Origin: Spirillospora albida
Lineage (GTDB): Bacteria; Actinomycetota; Actinomycetes; Streptosporangiales; Streptosporangiaceae
Assembly: GCF_000718255.1 (NCBI RefSeq)
Contig: NZ_JOFJ01000030.1
Coordinates: forward strand, 1 to 30,113
Direction of reading: 5' to 3'
DNA length: 30,113 bases
Shown: positions 21,753-29,979 of the stretch, one piece after another
Layout of the letters: every line of letters begins with the position of its first letter
Position numbering within the stretch: position 1 is the stretch's first letter
The notes under the pieces: model-generated
The model's database searches: none
Seen by the model: only the letters and a program-made list of their open reading frames with translations
What the model was told of the DNA's origin: nothing
Made by a program: the position numbers and the translations under genes

Positions 21753-22730
21753 TCAGGGGCGGCGGAGGAGGCGGGGGCGGACCTTGCCGAGGCCCTGGAG
21801 GGGGCGGGAACGCAGGCCCGAGACGTCGTAGCCGGTCAGGTTGTCGGCCATGCCGCCGTCGATGAGGACCGTGCCGGGGTGCGCGGTGGCGGTGAGGCGG
21901 GCGGCGAGGTTGACGGGGGTGCCGAAGACGTCGCCGAGGCGCTGGACGACCTCGCCGTAGGCCAGGCCGACGCGGACCTTGGGGAAGCCCGGGTCCTCGG
22001 TGAAGCGCTCGGCGACGCGCAGGCCGATCTCGGCGGCGGCGCGGGGGTCGGCGGCGACGAAGAGGATCTCGTCGCCGAGCGTCTTGACGACGCGTCCGCC
22101 CTCCTCCGCGACGACCTCGGCGCAGGTGGTCTCGAACCCCTCGACGAACGCTGCGAGGGCGTCGCCGTCGAGGCGGCGGCTCAGACGGGTGAACGACACG
22201 ATGTCCGCGAAGCCGACGGCGAGGTGGGCGACCCCGGCGGCGGGGTCGGTGATCGCGGCGGCGGTGCCGGCGGCGGCGCGCATCCCGGCGGCGGCGAGCT
22301 GGCGGCGCCAGCCGTGCAGAAGCAGCCGCTCGAACGCCGGACGCAGTTCCTCGGTGGCGGCGAGGGCGGCGGTGACGATCTCCTCGGTGACGGGTTCGTC
22401 CGGCGGGAGCTGCTCGCTGAGGCGCTTCAGCCAGACGTCGCCGAGCCAGCTCGCGAGGCGGCCCATGGTCTGGCCGACGGCGCGAACGAGCTGCAGGACC
22501 ATCGCCTCGTCCACGAGGTCGTTGCCGAGGAGGTCGGCGATGTCGCGGAGCGCGGCGACGTCGCCTTCGGTGAACGCGATCTCGTCGTCGGGCGGGACGG
22601 GGAAGCCGAGCGCCTGCCAGATGCGCCGGGCGAAGTCGTCGGTGACGCCCGCGAGGGTCTCGACCTCCTTGCGCGTGTACCGGACGGTACCGCCGAGGAG
22701 GGTCTCCTCAATGTCATGGGGGTCCGCCAT
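21753..22730 (-). CDS. class III adenylate/guanylate cyclase with MerR-like N-terminus
   Basis: A 325-aa soluble cyclase. Residues about 12-72 look like a winged-helix/MerR-like domain (VRYTRKEVETLAGVTDDFAR, FTEGDVAALRDIADLL). Helices follow to about 165, then the catalytic domain: metal Asp D176 (GFADIVSF) and D220 (VKTLGDEILF), purine-binding K216 and D267 (GDVFGTPVNLAARL), and transition-state N274 and R278. All six key residues are present; K and D predict ATP as substrate, hence cAMP. ATG 22730 is 9 nt after GAGGTGG; an in-frame GTG lies at 22739. It diverges from a MerR-type regulator across 91 bp. Confidence 0.85.
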   Translation of the reverse strand: MADPHDIEETLLGGTVRYTRKEVETLAGVTDDFARRIWQALGFPVPPDDEIAFTEGDVAALRDIADLLGNDLVDEAMVLQLVRAVGQTMGRLASWLGDVWLKRLSEQLPPDEPVTEEIVTAALAATEELRPAFERLLLHGWRRQLAAAGMRAAAGTAAAITDPAAGVAHLAVGFADIVSFTRLSRRLDGDALAAFVEGFETTCAEVVAEEGGRVVKTLGDEILFVAADPRAAAEIGLRVAERFTEDPGFPKVRVGLAYGEVVQRLGDVFGTPVNLAARLTATAHPGTVLIDGGMADNLTGYDVSGLRSRPLQGLGKVRPRLLRRP

Positions 22731-22821
22731 CGGGGCCACCTCTATGTGTCATCAGTCGATGTAACAATAGTGCCGAAGTAAGATCACGGCGGTCAAGGTG
22801 GACGAGTCCGGCGGGCGGGGC

Positions 22822-23577
22822 ATGGCCGAGTACCGAATCGACGAGCTGGCGCGGTTGTCCGGCAGCACCGTGCGCAACATCCGCGCCTACCAGGACCGGG
22901 GCCTGCTGGCGCCGCCCCGGCTGGTCGGCCGCGTCGGCCTCTATGGCGATGATCACCTTGCCCGGCTGCGGCTGATCGGCAACCTGCTCGCCCGCGGCTA
23001 CACGTTCGCGATCATCAAGGATCTGCTGTCGGCGTGGGAGACGGGCAAGGACGTCGGCGAGGTCCTCGGGCTGGAGAAGGTCCTCACCGACCCGTGGACG
23101 GATGAGATCCCCGGCACGGCGACGATCGGCGAGCTGGTCGCCATCTTCGGAACGGGCCTGGACGAGGCGGGCATCGCCGACGTGGTGCGCCGGACGGTCG
23201 AGCTCGGCCTGATCGAGCCGGCGGGCGACCATTTCCGGGTGCCGAGCCCGCGGCTGCTGCACGTCGGCGCCGAGCTCGTCGCCGCGGGCATCCCGCTCGA
23301 CGCGGTCCTCGACATCGCGGGGCAGATCCGCGACGACTGCGACGTGATCGCCGGACGGTTCGTCAACCTGGTGCAGGAGCACGTCTTCCGCAAGCTCGAC
23401 GCCGGCCCGGTGCCGGACGCCGACGCCATCGCCGACACCGCGGCGCTGGTCAAGCGGATGCGGCCGCTGGTGAAGATGGTCGTCGAGCCGTTCATCGCGC
23501 GGGCGATGGAGGCCCGCGTGCAGGACGTGCTGGGCGAGCAGTTCGAGACCATCAAGGAGCATCTCGCGGGGGACTGA
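22822..23577 (+). CDS. MerR-family transcriptional regulator
   Basis: A 251-aa protein beginning MAEYRIDELARLSGSTVRNI, the classical MerR N-terminus: helix-turn-helix at about residues 3-25, then wing RAYQDRGLLAPPRLVGRVGL and a second HTH. After the DNA-binding domain (about 75) come a coiled dimer helix and a long helical C-terminal domain with no Cys cluster or obvious metal site. The target is probably the divergent promoter it shares with the cyclase gene, which has its own MerR-like N-terminus. GTG 22798 would add 8 residues; ATG 22822 fits the family start better. Confidence 0.85.
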   Translation: MAEYRIDELARLSGSTVRNIRAYQDRGLLAPPRLVGRVGLYGDDHLARLRLIGNLLARGYTFAIIKDLLSAWETGKDVGEVLGLEKVLTDPWTDEIPGTATIGELVAIFGTGLDEAGIADVVRRTVELGLIEPAGDHFRVPSPRLLHVGAELVAAGIPLDAVLDIAGQIRDDCDVIAGRFVNLVQEHVFRKLDAGPVPDADAIADTAALVKRMRPLVKMVVEPFIARAMEARVQDVLGEQFETIKEHLAGD

Positions 23578-23580
23578 CGC

Positions 23581-25134
23581 TCACAGGAGCGTGACGCCCC
23601 ACACGACGGTCACCTTGTGGAGCGCGCCCTCCGAGTCGGTGAACGTGATCGTTCCCTGGCCGGGGAGACCGACGATGGCGGTCCGCAGCGTGATGGTCAG
23701 GTCGATCGAGCCGCCCTTCGGGACGCCGCCCTGCATCTCGGACAGGATCAGCTGGCTCGTGGACGTCATCGCCGTCCACGTCACCGGCCCGCTCTCCGCC
23801 TGGAGCGTGACCCGCCCGGTCTTCGTCCCCCAGAGCTCGACCTTCGCGGGCGCGATGACGAGCCGTCCGGGCCGGGGCGGACGGACGAGCGGTGACGAGG
23901 GCGGGGAGGAGGGCGGCACCGACGGCCGCGTCGTGGTGCTCGGTGCCGTCGGCGTGCCCTCGGTCTGCGGCCGGGCGGGCGGGACGCCGGACCGTCCGGG
24001 GCCGCCCGGCTGCGGTGCCTGCGGGCTGCGGGCGCCGCTGGAGCCGTCGCGGGGCGTGTCGGTGACGGACGGCTGCGGGTGCGTGCGGAACGGCGGCAGC
24101 GAGAGTGTCCCGTCCAGGCCGGGCCCGATGATCAACACGGCGACCAGGGCTGCGACGAGCGCGCCGGCCATTCCGCCGCCCGCGAACAGCCAGCGGCGGG
24201 TGAACGGGGACGGCACGTCCGGCTGGCTGGGCAGGCCCTCGGGGGTCAGCGACCCGCCGCGCGCGGCGATGTCGGCGCGGTGACCGGCGAGTTCCGGGTC
24301 GGTCGCGGTGTGCATGACGCGGTGCCGGAGGGCGGCGGGCAGCACGGGCGCGGGCGCGCTCCGCAGCAGGGCGACGGGGTCGACCCGGACGCGGGACCGG
24401 CATTCGGCGCAGTCCGCGATATGCCGGTCGAGCCCGGACGGTTCGGGGGGCGGCAGCTCCCCGCGGCGGTGCAGCGTCGCCCACAGCGCCCCCGACAGCG
24501 GCCCATGGTGGCCGGCGTCCCGCTCTCCGGCGACGGGTGCCACGCCCCCGCAGGTGTGGGCGGCCCGCGCGACCTCCGCGCGGAGGGCTTCGGCGAGGCA
24601 CGACCGCGCCTTCCGGACGCGCAGCGCCGCGCGCCGCGACGACAGGCCGAGGGCGCCGCCGAGCCGGGCCGGGGGCAGCCCGTGCCGGAAGGCGAGCAGC
24701 GCCACCTCCTGGTCGAGCGGCTCCAGCCGGACGAGCGCGGCGCGGAGCACCTCGTGCAGCTCCCCGGACGGGGGCCATTCGGACGTGTCGTCGGATGTGC
24801 TGAGAAAGGGGTTGGGCGAGAACACGCCGTCGCGGTCCCAGTAGAGGTGCCGGGCGCGGCCGCGGCGCAGGCAGCGGCGGCGGGCCGCGCCGTACAGCCA
24901 TGAGCTCAGGTGGAGGTGGTCGCGCATGCGCGGCGCGCGGCGTCCGGCGTCGATGAAGGTGTCGTGGACGATCCCCGCGGCGACCTTCTCGTCCCCGCAC
25001 ATCGACAGAACGTAGTCGTAGACGCGCTCCGCGTACTCGTCGTAGAGCGCGGCGAGGGCCGTCTCGTCACCTTCGTTCAGCCCCCTGACCAACTTCCGGT
25101 CGGCCGTGTCTTCGATGGGGCACAACCTGGGCAT
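23581..25134 (-). CDS. ECF-like sigma factor fused to zinc anti-sigma motif, TM and exterior domain
   Basis: A 517-aa protein. Residues about 12-85 are sigma region 2 (LVRGLNEGDETALAALYDEY, VAAGIVHDTFIDAG). Residues about 125-190 are region 4 (RLEPLDQEVALLAFRHGLPP and an HTH SSRRAALRVRKARSCL). H238-x3-C242-x2-C245 (HIADCAEC) is the zinc-binding motif of ZAS anti-sigma factors. A membrane helix lies at about 315-337, then a Pro/Ser/Thr-rich spacer (about 345-430) and a C-terminal beta domain (RLVIAPAKVELWGTKTGRVT onward) that resembles an Ig/BACON-like fold outside the membrane. Sigma and anti-sigma are thus in one chain. ATG 25134 follows GGGAG. The gene ends 3 bp from the end of the MerR gene. 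Confidence 0.8.
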   Translation of the reverse strand: MPRLCPIEDTADRKLVRGLNEGDETALAALYDEYAERVYDYVLSMCGDEKVAAGIVHDTFIDAGRRAPRMRDHLHLSSWLYGAARRRCLRRGRARHLYWDRDGVFSPNPFLSTSDDTSEWPPSGELHEVLRAALVRLEPLDQEVALLAFRHGLPPARLGGALGLSSRRAALRVRKARSCLAEALRAEVARAAHTCGGVAPVAGERDAGHHGPLSGALWATLHRRGELPPPEPSGLDRHIADCAECRSRVRVDPVALLRSAPAPVLPAALRHRVMHTATDPELAGHRADIAARGGSLTPEGLPSQPDVPSPFTRRWLFAGGGMAGALVAALVAVLIIGPGLDGTLSLPPFRTHPQPSVTDTPRDGSSGARSPQAPQPGGPGRSGVPPARPQTEGTPTAPSTTTRPSVPPSSPPSSPLVRPPRPGRLVIAPAKVELWGTKTGRVTLQAESGPVTWTAMTSTSQLILSEMQGGVPKGGSIDLTITLRTAIVGLPGQGTITFTDSEGALHKVTVVWGVTLL

Positions 25135-25322
25135 ACACGCTCCCGGGACCGGCATGGGTGCGCCCCCGGAGGGGTCGTCCGGACATTCGGCCCACCTTGC
25201 ATACACCCGTCGGCCCCTTCGGCACCATATGATCTCCCGAAATCGCCAGGAATGGTGACCGCAGGGTGAGACTACGACATCTCTCCGTAGCGCGGCGAGG
25301 ATGACGGAGCGTCAGAATCGAG

Positions 25323-26951
25323 TCAGGCGCCGTCCGCTCGGCGGACCCGCAGGTCGCCGTCGGCGTAGCGGCGCCGCAGGACCTTTTTGTCAAACTTGCC
25401 GACACTCGTCTTGGGAACCTCGGTGATGAACGTCCAGCGCTCCGGCAGCTGCCATTTCGGGATCCGGTCGCCGAGGAACCTCCGCAGGTCCTCCGGCGTC
25501 GCGGCCGCGCCCTCGCGGAGCACGACCGACGCGAGCGGGCGCTCCTGCCACCGCTCGTCCGGGACGCCGACCACCGCCGCCTCCACCACGTCCGGGTGCG
25601 CCATGAGGTGGTTCTCCAGCTCCACCGACGAGATCCATTCGCCGCCCGACTTGATGACGTCCTTCGCCCGGTCGGTCAGGACGAGGTAGCCGTCGCGCGA
25701 CAGCGTGCCGACGTCGCCGGTGCGCAGCCAGCCGTCGTGGAACCGTCCGGGGTCCTCGTCGCGGTAGTACGCACCGGTGATCCACGGCCCGCGGATCTCG
25801 ACCTCGCCGACCGCCCTCCCGTCGTTCGGCAGGACGGTGTCGCCGTCCCCGACGACGCGGACCTCGAGGCCGGCGAGCACGCGACCCTGGCTGATCCGGG
25901 CGCGCCAGGCGTCGTCCGGGGCCGCTCCCGCGGGCGGATGCGCGACGGTCGCGAGCGGCGACGTCTCCGTCATGCCCCACGCCTGGACGATCCGGACACC
26001 GATCTCGTCGAACCCCCGCATCAGCGACTCCGGCACCGCCGACCCGCCGCACGGGACGAGCCGCAGCGACGTGAGGTCCGAGCCGTGCTCGCGGGCGTGG
26101 CGCAGGACGTCCGACCAGATCGTCGGCACCGCGCCCGCGACCGTCGGACGCTCGGACTCGATCAGCCGGACGAGCGGCTCCGCCTGCAGGAACCGCCCCG
26201 GCATGACGAGGTCGGCGCCCGCCATCACGGCCGCGTACGGGAGGCCCCACGCGTTCGCGTGGAACATGGGCACGACGGGCAGCACCGTGTCGGTCGCGCT
26301 GAGCGCCATCGCGTTGCCCGTGCACGTCGACAGGGAATGCAGGTACGCGGACCGGTGCGAGTAGACGACGCCCTTCGGGTTCCCGGTCGTGCCGCTGGTG
26401 TAGCACATGGCCGCGGCGGCCCGTTCGTCCAGCTCGGGCCAGTCGAAGGCGGGCGGCGCCTCCGCCAGCAGCCGCTCGTAGTCGTGCAGTTCCTTCCCGG
26501 CGCCCTCCAGCGGCGCGGTGTCGCCCTCACCGACCACGACGACGTGGCGGACGGTATCGAGCCGCGGCAGCAGCGGCGCGAACAGCGGGATCAGTGACGC
26601 GTCGACGAGCACGACCCGGTCCTCGGCGTGGTTCGCGATGTAGACGAGCTGGTCGGCGAACAGCCGCAGGTTGAGCGTGTGCAGCACCGCCCCCATGGAC
26701 GGGATCGCGAGATACGCCTCGAGGTGCTCGGTGGAGTTCCACATGAACGTGGCGACCCGCTGTTCGCCGTCCACGCCCAGCGCCCGCAGCGCGCCGGCGA
26801 GCCGCGCGGCCCGCTCGCCGACCTCCGCGTAGGTGCGCCGCCGCACCCCGTCCCCCGTCCAGGTGGCGACGCCGGCGTCCCCGGCGACCTCCGTCCCGTG
26901 CCGCATGATCGACGTGATCGTCAGGGGGAAATCCTGCATGGTGCTCAACAC
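25323..26951 (-). CDS. fatty acyl-CoA ligase (AMP-forming)
   Basis: A 542-aa member of the ANL superfamily that activates a fatty acid to acyl-AMP and then acyl-CoA. Visible motifs are the P-loop YTSGTTGNPKG (184-194), the substrate-pocket segment PMFHANAWGLPY (228-239), QAWGMTETSPL (323-333), the GWLRTGD hinge region (407-413), and PKTSVGKF with catalytic K519. It resembles medium/long-chain FadD-type enzymes. GTG 26951 is chosen because GGAGG lies 7 nt upstream (26959-26963); ATG 26939 has none. The frame is open further upstream to 27443, but this overlaps the ECF gene and reads as its shadow. The ligase follows the ECF gene with 62 bp between and may be cotranscribed. Confidence 0.9.
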   Translation of the reverse strand: MLSTMQDFPLTITSIMRHGTEVAGDAGVATWTGDGVRRRTYAEVGERAARLAGALRALGVDGEQRVATFMWNSTEHLEAYLAIPSMGAVLHTLNLRLFADQLVYIANHAEDRVVLVDASLIPLFAPLLPRLDTVRHVVVVGEGDTAPLEGAGKELHDYERLLAEAPPAFDWPELDERAAAAMCYTSGTTGNPKGVVYSHRSAYLHSLSTCTGNAMALSATDTVLPVVPMFHANAWGLPYAAVMAGADLVMPGRFLQAEPLVRLIESERPTVAGAVPTIWSDVLRHAREHGSDLTSLRLVPCGGSAVPESLMRGFDEIGVRIVQAWGMTETSPLATVAHPPAGAAPDDAWRARISQGRVLAGLEVRVVGDGDTVLPNDGRAVGEVEIRGPWITGAYYRDEDPGRFHDGWLRTGDVGTLSRDGYLVLTDRAKDVIKSGGEWISSVELENHLMAHPDVVEAAVVGVPDERWQERPLASVVLREGAAATPEDLRRFLGDRIPKWQLPERWTFITEVPKTSVGKFDKKVLRRRYADGDLRVRRADGA

Positions 26952-27013
26952 GGCGGCGCCTCCAACGGCAGCGGATCCCAGACCCGGATTCTTGCGAATT
27001 CCGTCCGGAGATG

Positions 27014-27586
27014 TCACCCCTGCCGGCGCTCTGCCGCGTTCCCTTCCCCGGACGTCACCGGAGTTCGCCATTGGCGCTGCGGGGCCTGGGGAAAGTCCTC
27101 GCCGAGAACGGCGTCGTCGCGGAGCCGGGCCATCGCCCGCGACACGGTGCTCTTCACCGTGCCGACGGTGACGCCCAGGGCGTGCGCGATCTCGGCCTCC
27201 GACATGTCCTCGTAGTAGCGGAGCATCACGGTGAGGCGCTGGCGCTCCGGCAGCCGGCGCAGCGCGCGTCCGAGGACGTCGCGCAGTTCGGTGTGCCGGG
27301 TGTGGTCGTCGACCGGACGGTCGGGGACCTCCCCGGTGGGGTAGACCTCCAGCTTGCGGCGCCGCCACCAGGAGATCTGCGTGTTCACCATGGCGCGCCG
27401 GACGTAGCCGTCGACGGCGCCGCGGTCGTGGATGCGGTCCCACGCGAGGTAGGTCTTGGCGAGCGCCGCCTGGAGGAGGTCCTCGGCGTCGGCGCGGTCG
27501 CCGGTGAGGCGCAGCGCCATCCGCAGCAGCGCGGGGCGGCGGTCGGTGACGTACGCCCGGAACTGCTCGTGCCGCGTCGAGTTCAC
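27014..27586 (-). CDS. SigE-family ECF RNA polymerase sigma factor
   Basis: A 190-aa sigma factor. Region 2 covers about residues 10-75: FRAYVTDRRPALLRMALRLT, GDRADAEDLLQAALAKTYLAW, then VRRAMVNTQISWWRRRK with the actinomycete SigE-family Trp pair. Region 4 covers about 105-160 (LPERQRLTVMLRYYEDMSEA, IAHALGVTVGTVKSTVSRAM). The start is GTG 27586. No anti-sigma gene adjoins it. The 274-bp divergent gap to the Cys-rich barrel gene is comparatively AT-rich (27650-27780) and should hold promoters for both, though I could not fix a -35/-10 pair with confidence. Confidence 0.9.
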   Translation of the reverse strand: MNSTRHEQFRAYVTDRRPALLRMALRLTGDRADAEDLLQAALAKTYLAWDRIHDRGAVDGYVRRAMVNTQISWWRRRKLEVYPTGEVPDRPVDDHTRHTELRDVLGRALRRLPERQRLTVMLRYYEDMSEAEIAHALGVTVGTVKSTVSRAMARLRDDAVLGEDFPQAPQRQWRTPVTSGEGNAAERRQG

Positions 27587-27860
27587 TTCACCACCCGGCC
27601 AGGAGTCGAGGACGATCCCGAACTTGAGCGACGTCGTTCGGCCATCATGACGATCGCATGCGGAGTTCCATTAAGGTCTTACAGCAAATGTAATTTCGGG
27701 TCAACCAGAGTAGAATGTTCAACCGAGGTCGATGGAATGTCGCCCGCTGACCGACTTATCGCGACAAATCCGTCGACAGCCGGGGTGCCGAGAGTGAGCC
27801 TTGACTCACTGTCCGCACGGCGGTGACCCGCTGTGCGACCCCGAGCCAGGAGTCGACGCC

Positions 27861-29066
27861 ATGCCGTTCCCCCGCCGCCGCGCCGACCGGCGGCGCCGGC
27901 ACCGCGAAACCGCCCCCGGCCACGGCGCACCGCCCCCCGTCCTGCCGGACCGGGCCGCGCCGCCCCTGCGCATCGTCACCGGAACGCTCCTCGACGCCAG
28001 CCCCCACCTCCTCATCGTCGCCACGGCGTCGGGCGAGGAGCGGCTGACGATGACCGAGGCCACCACGGTCTGGCACGGCGGGCGCGGGGGCCCCGCCGCG
28101 CTGCGGCCCGGCCGCGAGGTCATCGTCCGGCCCCGCACGGACGGCTTCGGCGCCGACCGCGTCTGGGTCGACATCGGCCGGGTCACCGGCACGATGCTGG
28201 CGTGCGGGCGGGACACCGTCGAGGTGGACATGGGGCCCCACCGGGGCCGCGCCCATGTGGCCGTCCCGCCACAGGTCCTCGAGCCCCTGCTGGTCCGGCA
28301 CCCCCGCATGGAGCCCGGCTACCTCATCGACGTCATCTGCGTCGGCTCTCCCGACGGCCCGCGAGCCGTGCGTCCGGGCACGCCCCAGCCGGGCCACCGC
28401 GCCGACGACCTGGCCGCCCCGGATCCGGCGGCCCCCGTCCCGCCCGTCCTGCACGGCACGGTGACCTGGTGGGGCGGCGCCTCCGCCCCCCCGCCGCGCC
28501 GAAGGGGGCTCTATGAGGACACCTGGCCCTACACCGCCGACGTCCTCCCGCCCCGCGCGCGCCTCGCACAACTCGCCCCGCCACCCGTCACGGGACGTGA
28601 GGCGCACGAGAGCCTGCTCTCCCTGCTCGACACGGGGGACGTGCCCGGTCCCGGGTGGGATGAGCGCGCCGAAGCGGAGGAGTCGCCGACGTGGCGGGAG
28701 TTCCCGCTGCTCACGGACGGCGGGGCCGCCTATCCGGCCGTCGACGCCGAGACCGGCGGCGGGTGCGCCGACGCCCCGTCCGGCTGCGTCCCGTTCCCGG
28801 CGCTGTCGCTCGGAAGTGAGATCACCGTCCACAACCGGTGCGGTCTTCGTACCGCCACGGCCATCGTCGTCGAGTGCGGCTGCGTCGCCGCGCGCTACTG
28901 CGACCGGTGCGTGGAGTGCGGCGTGTCGCCGCGCGGCCGGCTGGCCGAGCTGACGCCCGCCGCGTTCGCCGCGCTCGGCGGTGATCTGGAGACGGGCTGC
29001 TTCAACGCCCTGGTCCGCCCGGATGTCGGCGGGTCCCTCATGCGGGGGAGCGCCGTCCGATGGTGA
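27861..29066 (+). CDS. Cys-rich protein with C-terminal double-psi beta-barrel-like domain
   Basis: A 401-aa protein; ATG 27861 is 8 nt after AGGAG. Residues about 35-195 are beta-rich with two similar units (VTGTLLDASPHLLIVATASG; VTGTMLACGRDTVEVDMGP), followed by a Pro-rich linker. Residues about 288-390 resemble an RlpA/expansin-type double-psi barrel: ALSLGSEITVHNRCGLRTAT, then a V/D-type strand and GRLAELTPAAFAALGGDLE. It is unusual in holding nine Cys (302, 309, 327, 339, 341, 347, 350, 353, 380). No signal peptide is visible; the N-terminus is Arg-rich. It overlaps the MauE-like gene by 7 bp, which suggests that the membrane protein serves its disulfide formation. Function is unknown. 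Confidence 0.6.
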   Translation: MPFPRRRADRRRRHRETAPGHGAPPPVLPDRAAPPLRIVTGTLLDASPHLLIVATASGEERLTMTEATTVWHGGRGGPAALRPGREVIVRPRTDGFGADRVWVDIGRVTGTMLACGRDTVEVDMGPHRGRAHVAVPPQVLEPLLVRHPRMEPGYLIDVICVGSPDGPRAVRPGTPQPGHRADDLAAPDPAAPVPPVLHGTVTWWGGASAPPPRRRGLYEDTWPYTADVLPPRARLAQLAPPPVTGREAHESLLSLLDTGDVPGPGWDERAEAEESPTWREFPLLTDGGAAYPAVDAETGGGCADAPSGCVPFPALSLGSEITVHNRCGLRTATAIVVECGCVAARYCDRCVECGVSPRGRLAELTPAAFAALGGDLETGCFNALVRPDVGGSLMRGSAVRW

Positions 29067-29896
29067 CGGCGTTCATGAACGCGCAGGTGCTGCTGCTGGC
29101 GGCCGTCCTGCTGGCGGCGTCCCTGGCGAAGCTGACGGTGCGGGAGGCGCCCGCCCCGGACGAGGTGCACGGCGTCCCCGTCCCGGCGGTCCGGCGCACG
29201 CGCGAGGCGACCGTCGCACTCGGCCTCGCCGAGGGAGCGCTCGGGCTCGCGCTGCTCCTCACCCCCCACCCGTCGGTGCGGCTGGTGGCGGCGGTGGTCT
29301 TCGCGGCGGCGACATGGGTCGTGGGGGAGCTGCGGGTGCGCAGGCCGGACGCCGGGTGCGGCTGCTTCGGCGGACTCAGCGGCGAGCGCGTCGGCCACCG
29401 CAGCGTGGTGCGGGCCGCGCTGCTCACCGGCGCGGCGATCGCCGCGCTCGGCGCGCCCCTCGCGGGCATCGACGTCCTCGGCCAGGCGAGATTCCTCGTC
29501 GGGCTGATGTTCACGGCGGAGGTCGCGCTGTTCGCGGCGCTGTCCCCGGAACTCTCCGAACTCGTCGGACGCCATCGGCGGCGGCGCGTCCGGCCGTGGG
29601 TCCCGTGCGAGCGGCGCCGCGCCCCGCTCACCGAGACGCTCGCGACCCTGCACGCCAGCGCGGCGTGGGCGGCGCTCGAGGGAGCCGTCACCGGTGCCGC
29701 GCCGCTGGACGCCTGGCGCGAGGGCTGCTGGCGGTTCGTCGTCTACCCGGCACGTCTCGACGGGACCGACACCGAGGTCGTGTTCGCCGTCTCGACCGCG
29801 GAACGCGACCGGACGGTCCGCGCCGTCCATGTCCGCGCCGGCCGAGCGGCCCCGGCCTCTCTGCCGCCCTCTACTTCTGTATTGCGAATTCCCTAG
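29060..29896 (+). CDS. MauE/DoxX-like membrane protein
   Basis: A 278-aa protein. Residues 1-160 hold four predicted membrane helices (NAQVLLLAAVLLAASLAKL; ATVALGLAEGALGLALLLT; VRLVAAVVFAAATWVVGEL; and a segment near 120-160) with the MauE signature DAGCGCFGG between helices 3 and 4. MauE-type proteins are thought to move redox equivalents to Cys-rich exported partners, as for methylamine dehydrogenase small subunits. The C-terminal 100 residues are soluble. The partner is probably the Cys-rich barrel protein just upstream, with which it overlaps. The last 8 or so codons coincide with a broken transposase end, so the native C-terminus may have been replaced. Confidence 0.75.
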   Translation: MVTAFMNAQVLLLAAVLLAASLAKLTVREAPAPDEVHGVPVPAVRRTREATVALGLAEGALGLALLLTPHPSVRLVAAVVFAAATWVVGELRVRRPDAGCGCFGGLSGERVGHRSVVRAALLTGAAIAALGAPLAGIDVLGQARFLVGLMFTAEVALFAALSPELSELVGRHRRRRVRPWVPCERRRAPLTETLATLHASAAWAALEGAVTGAAPLDAWREGCWRFVVYPARLDGTDTEVVFAVSTAERDRTVRAVHVRAGRAAPASLPPSTSVLRIP

Positions 29897-29979
29897 CCAG
29901 CCGTATAAAAGCCAAGCGGCGTCAACGGTCGGCGAATCTAAGGTCGTCTAGCGTCATCGCCAGATCCGGCCATACACGG
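29871..29979 (-). pseudogene. transposase C-terminal remnant, cut by the IS982-type copy
   Basis: Minus-strand text VWPDLAMTLDDLRFADR, a TGA, then RRLAFIRLAREFAIQK and TAG is in one frame. It resembles, from memory, a transposase C-terminus of the form TLDDLRFAxRL..EAAAFIRLARI. The in-frame stop and the immediate junction with the IS982-type end at 29980 show an old IS that decayed and was then hit by the newer one. Confidence 0.4.

Noticed and set aside
26951..27443. Extension of the acyl-CoA ligase frame up to 27443
   Set aside because: The extra residues are Arg/Pro-rich, overlap the ECF gene on the same strand, and the GTG at 26951 has a well-placed GGAGG.
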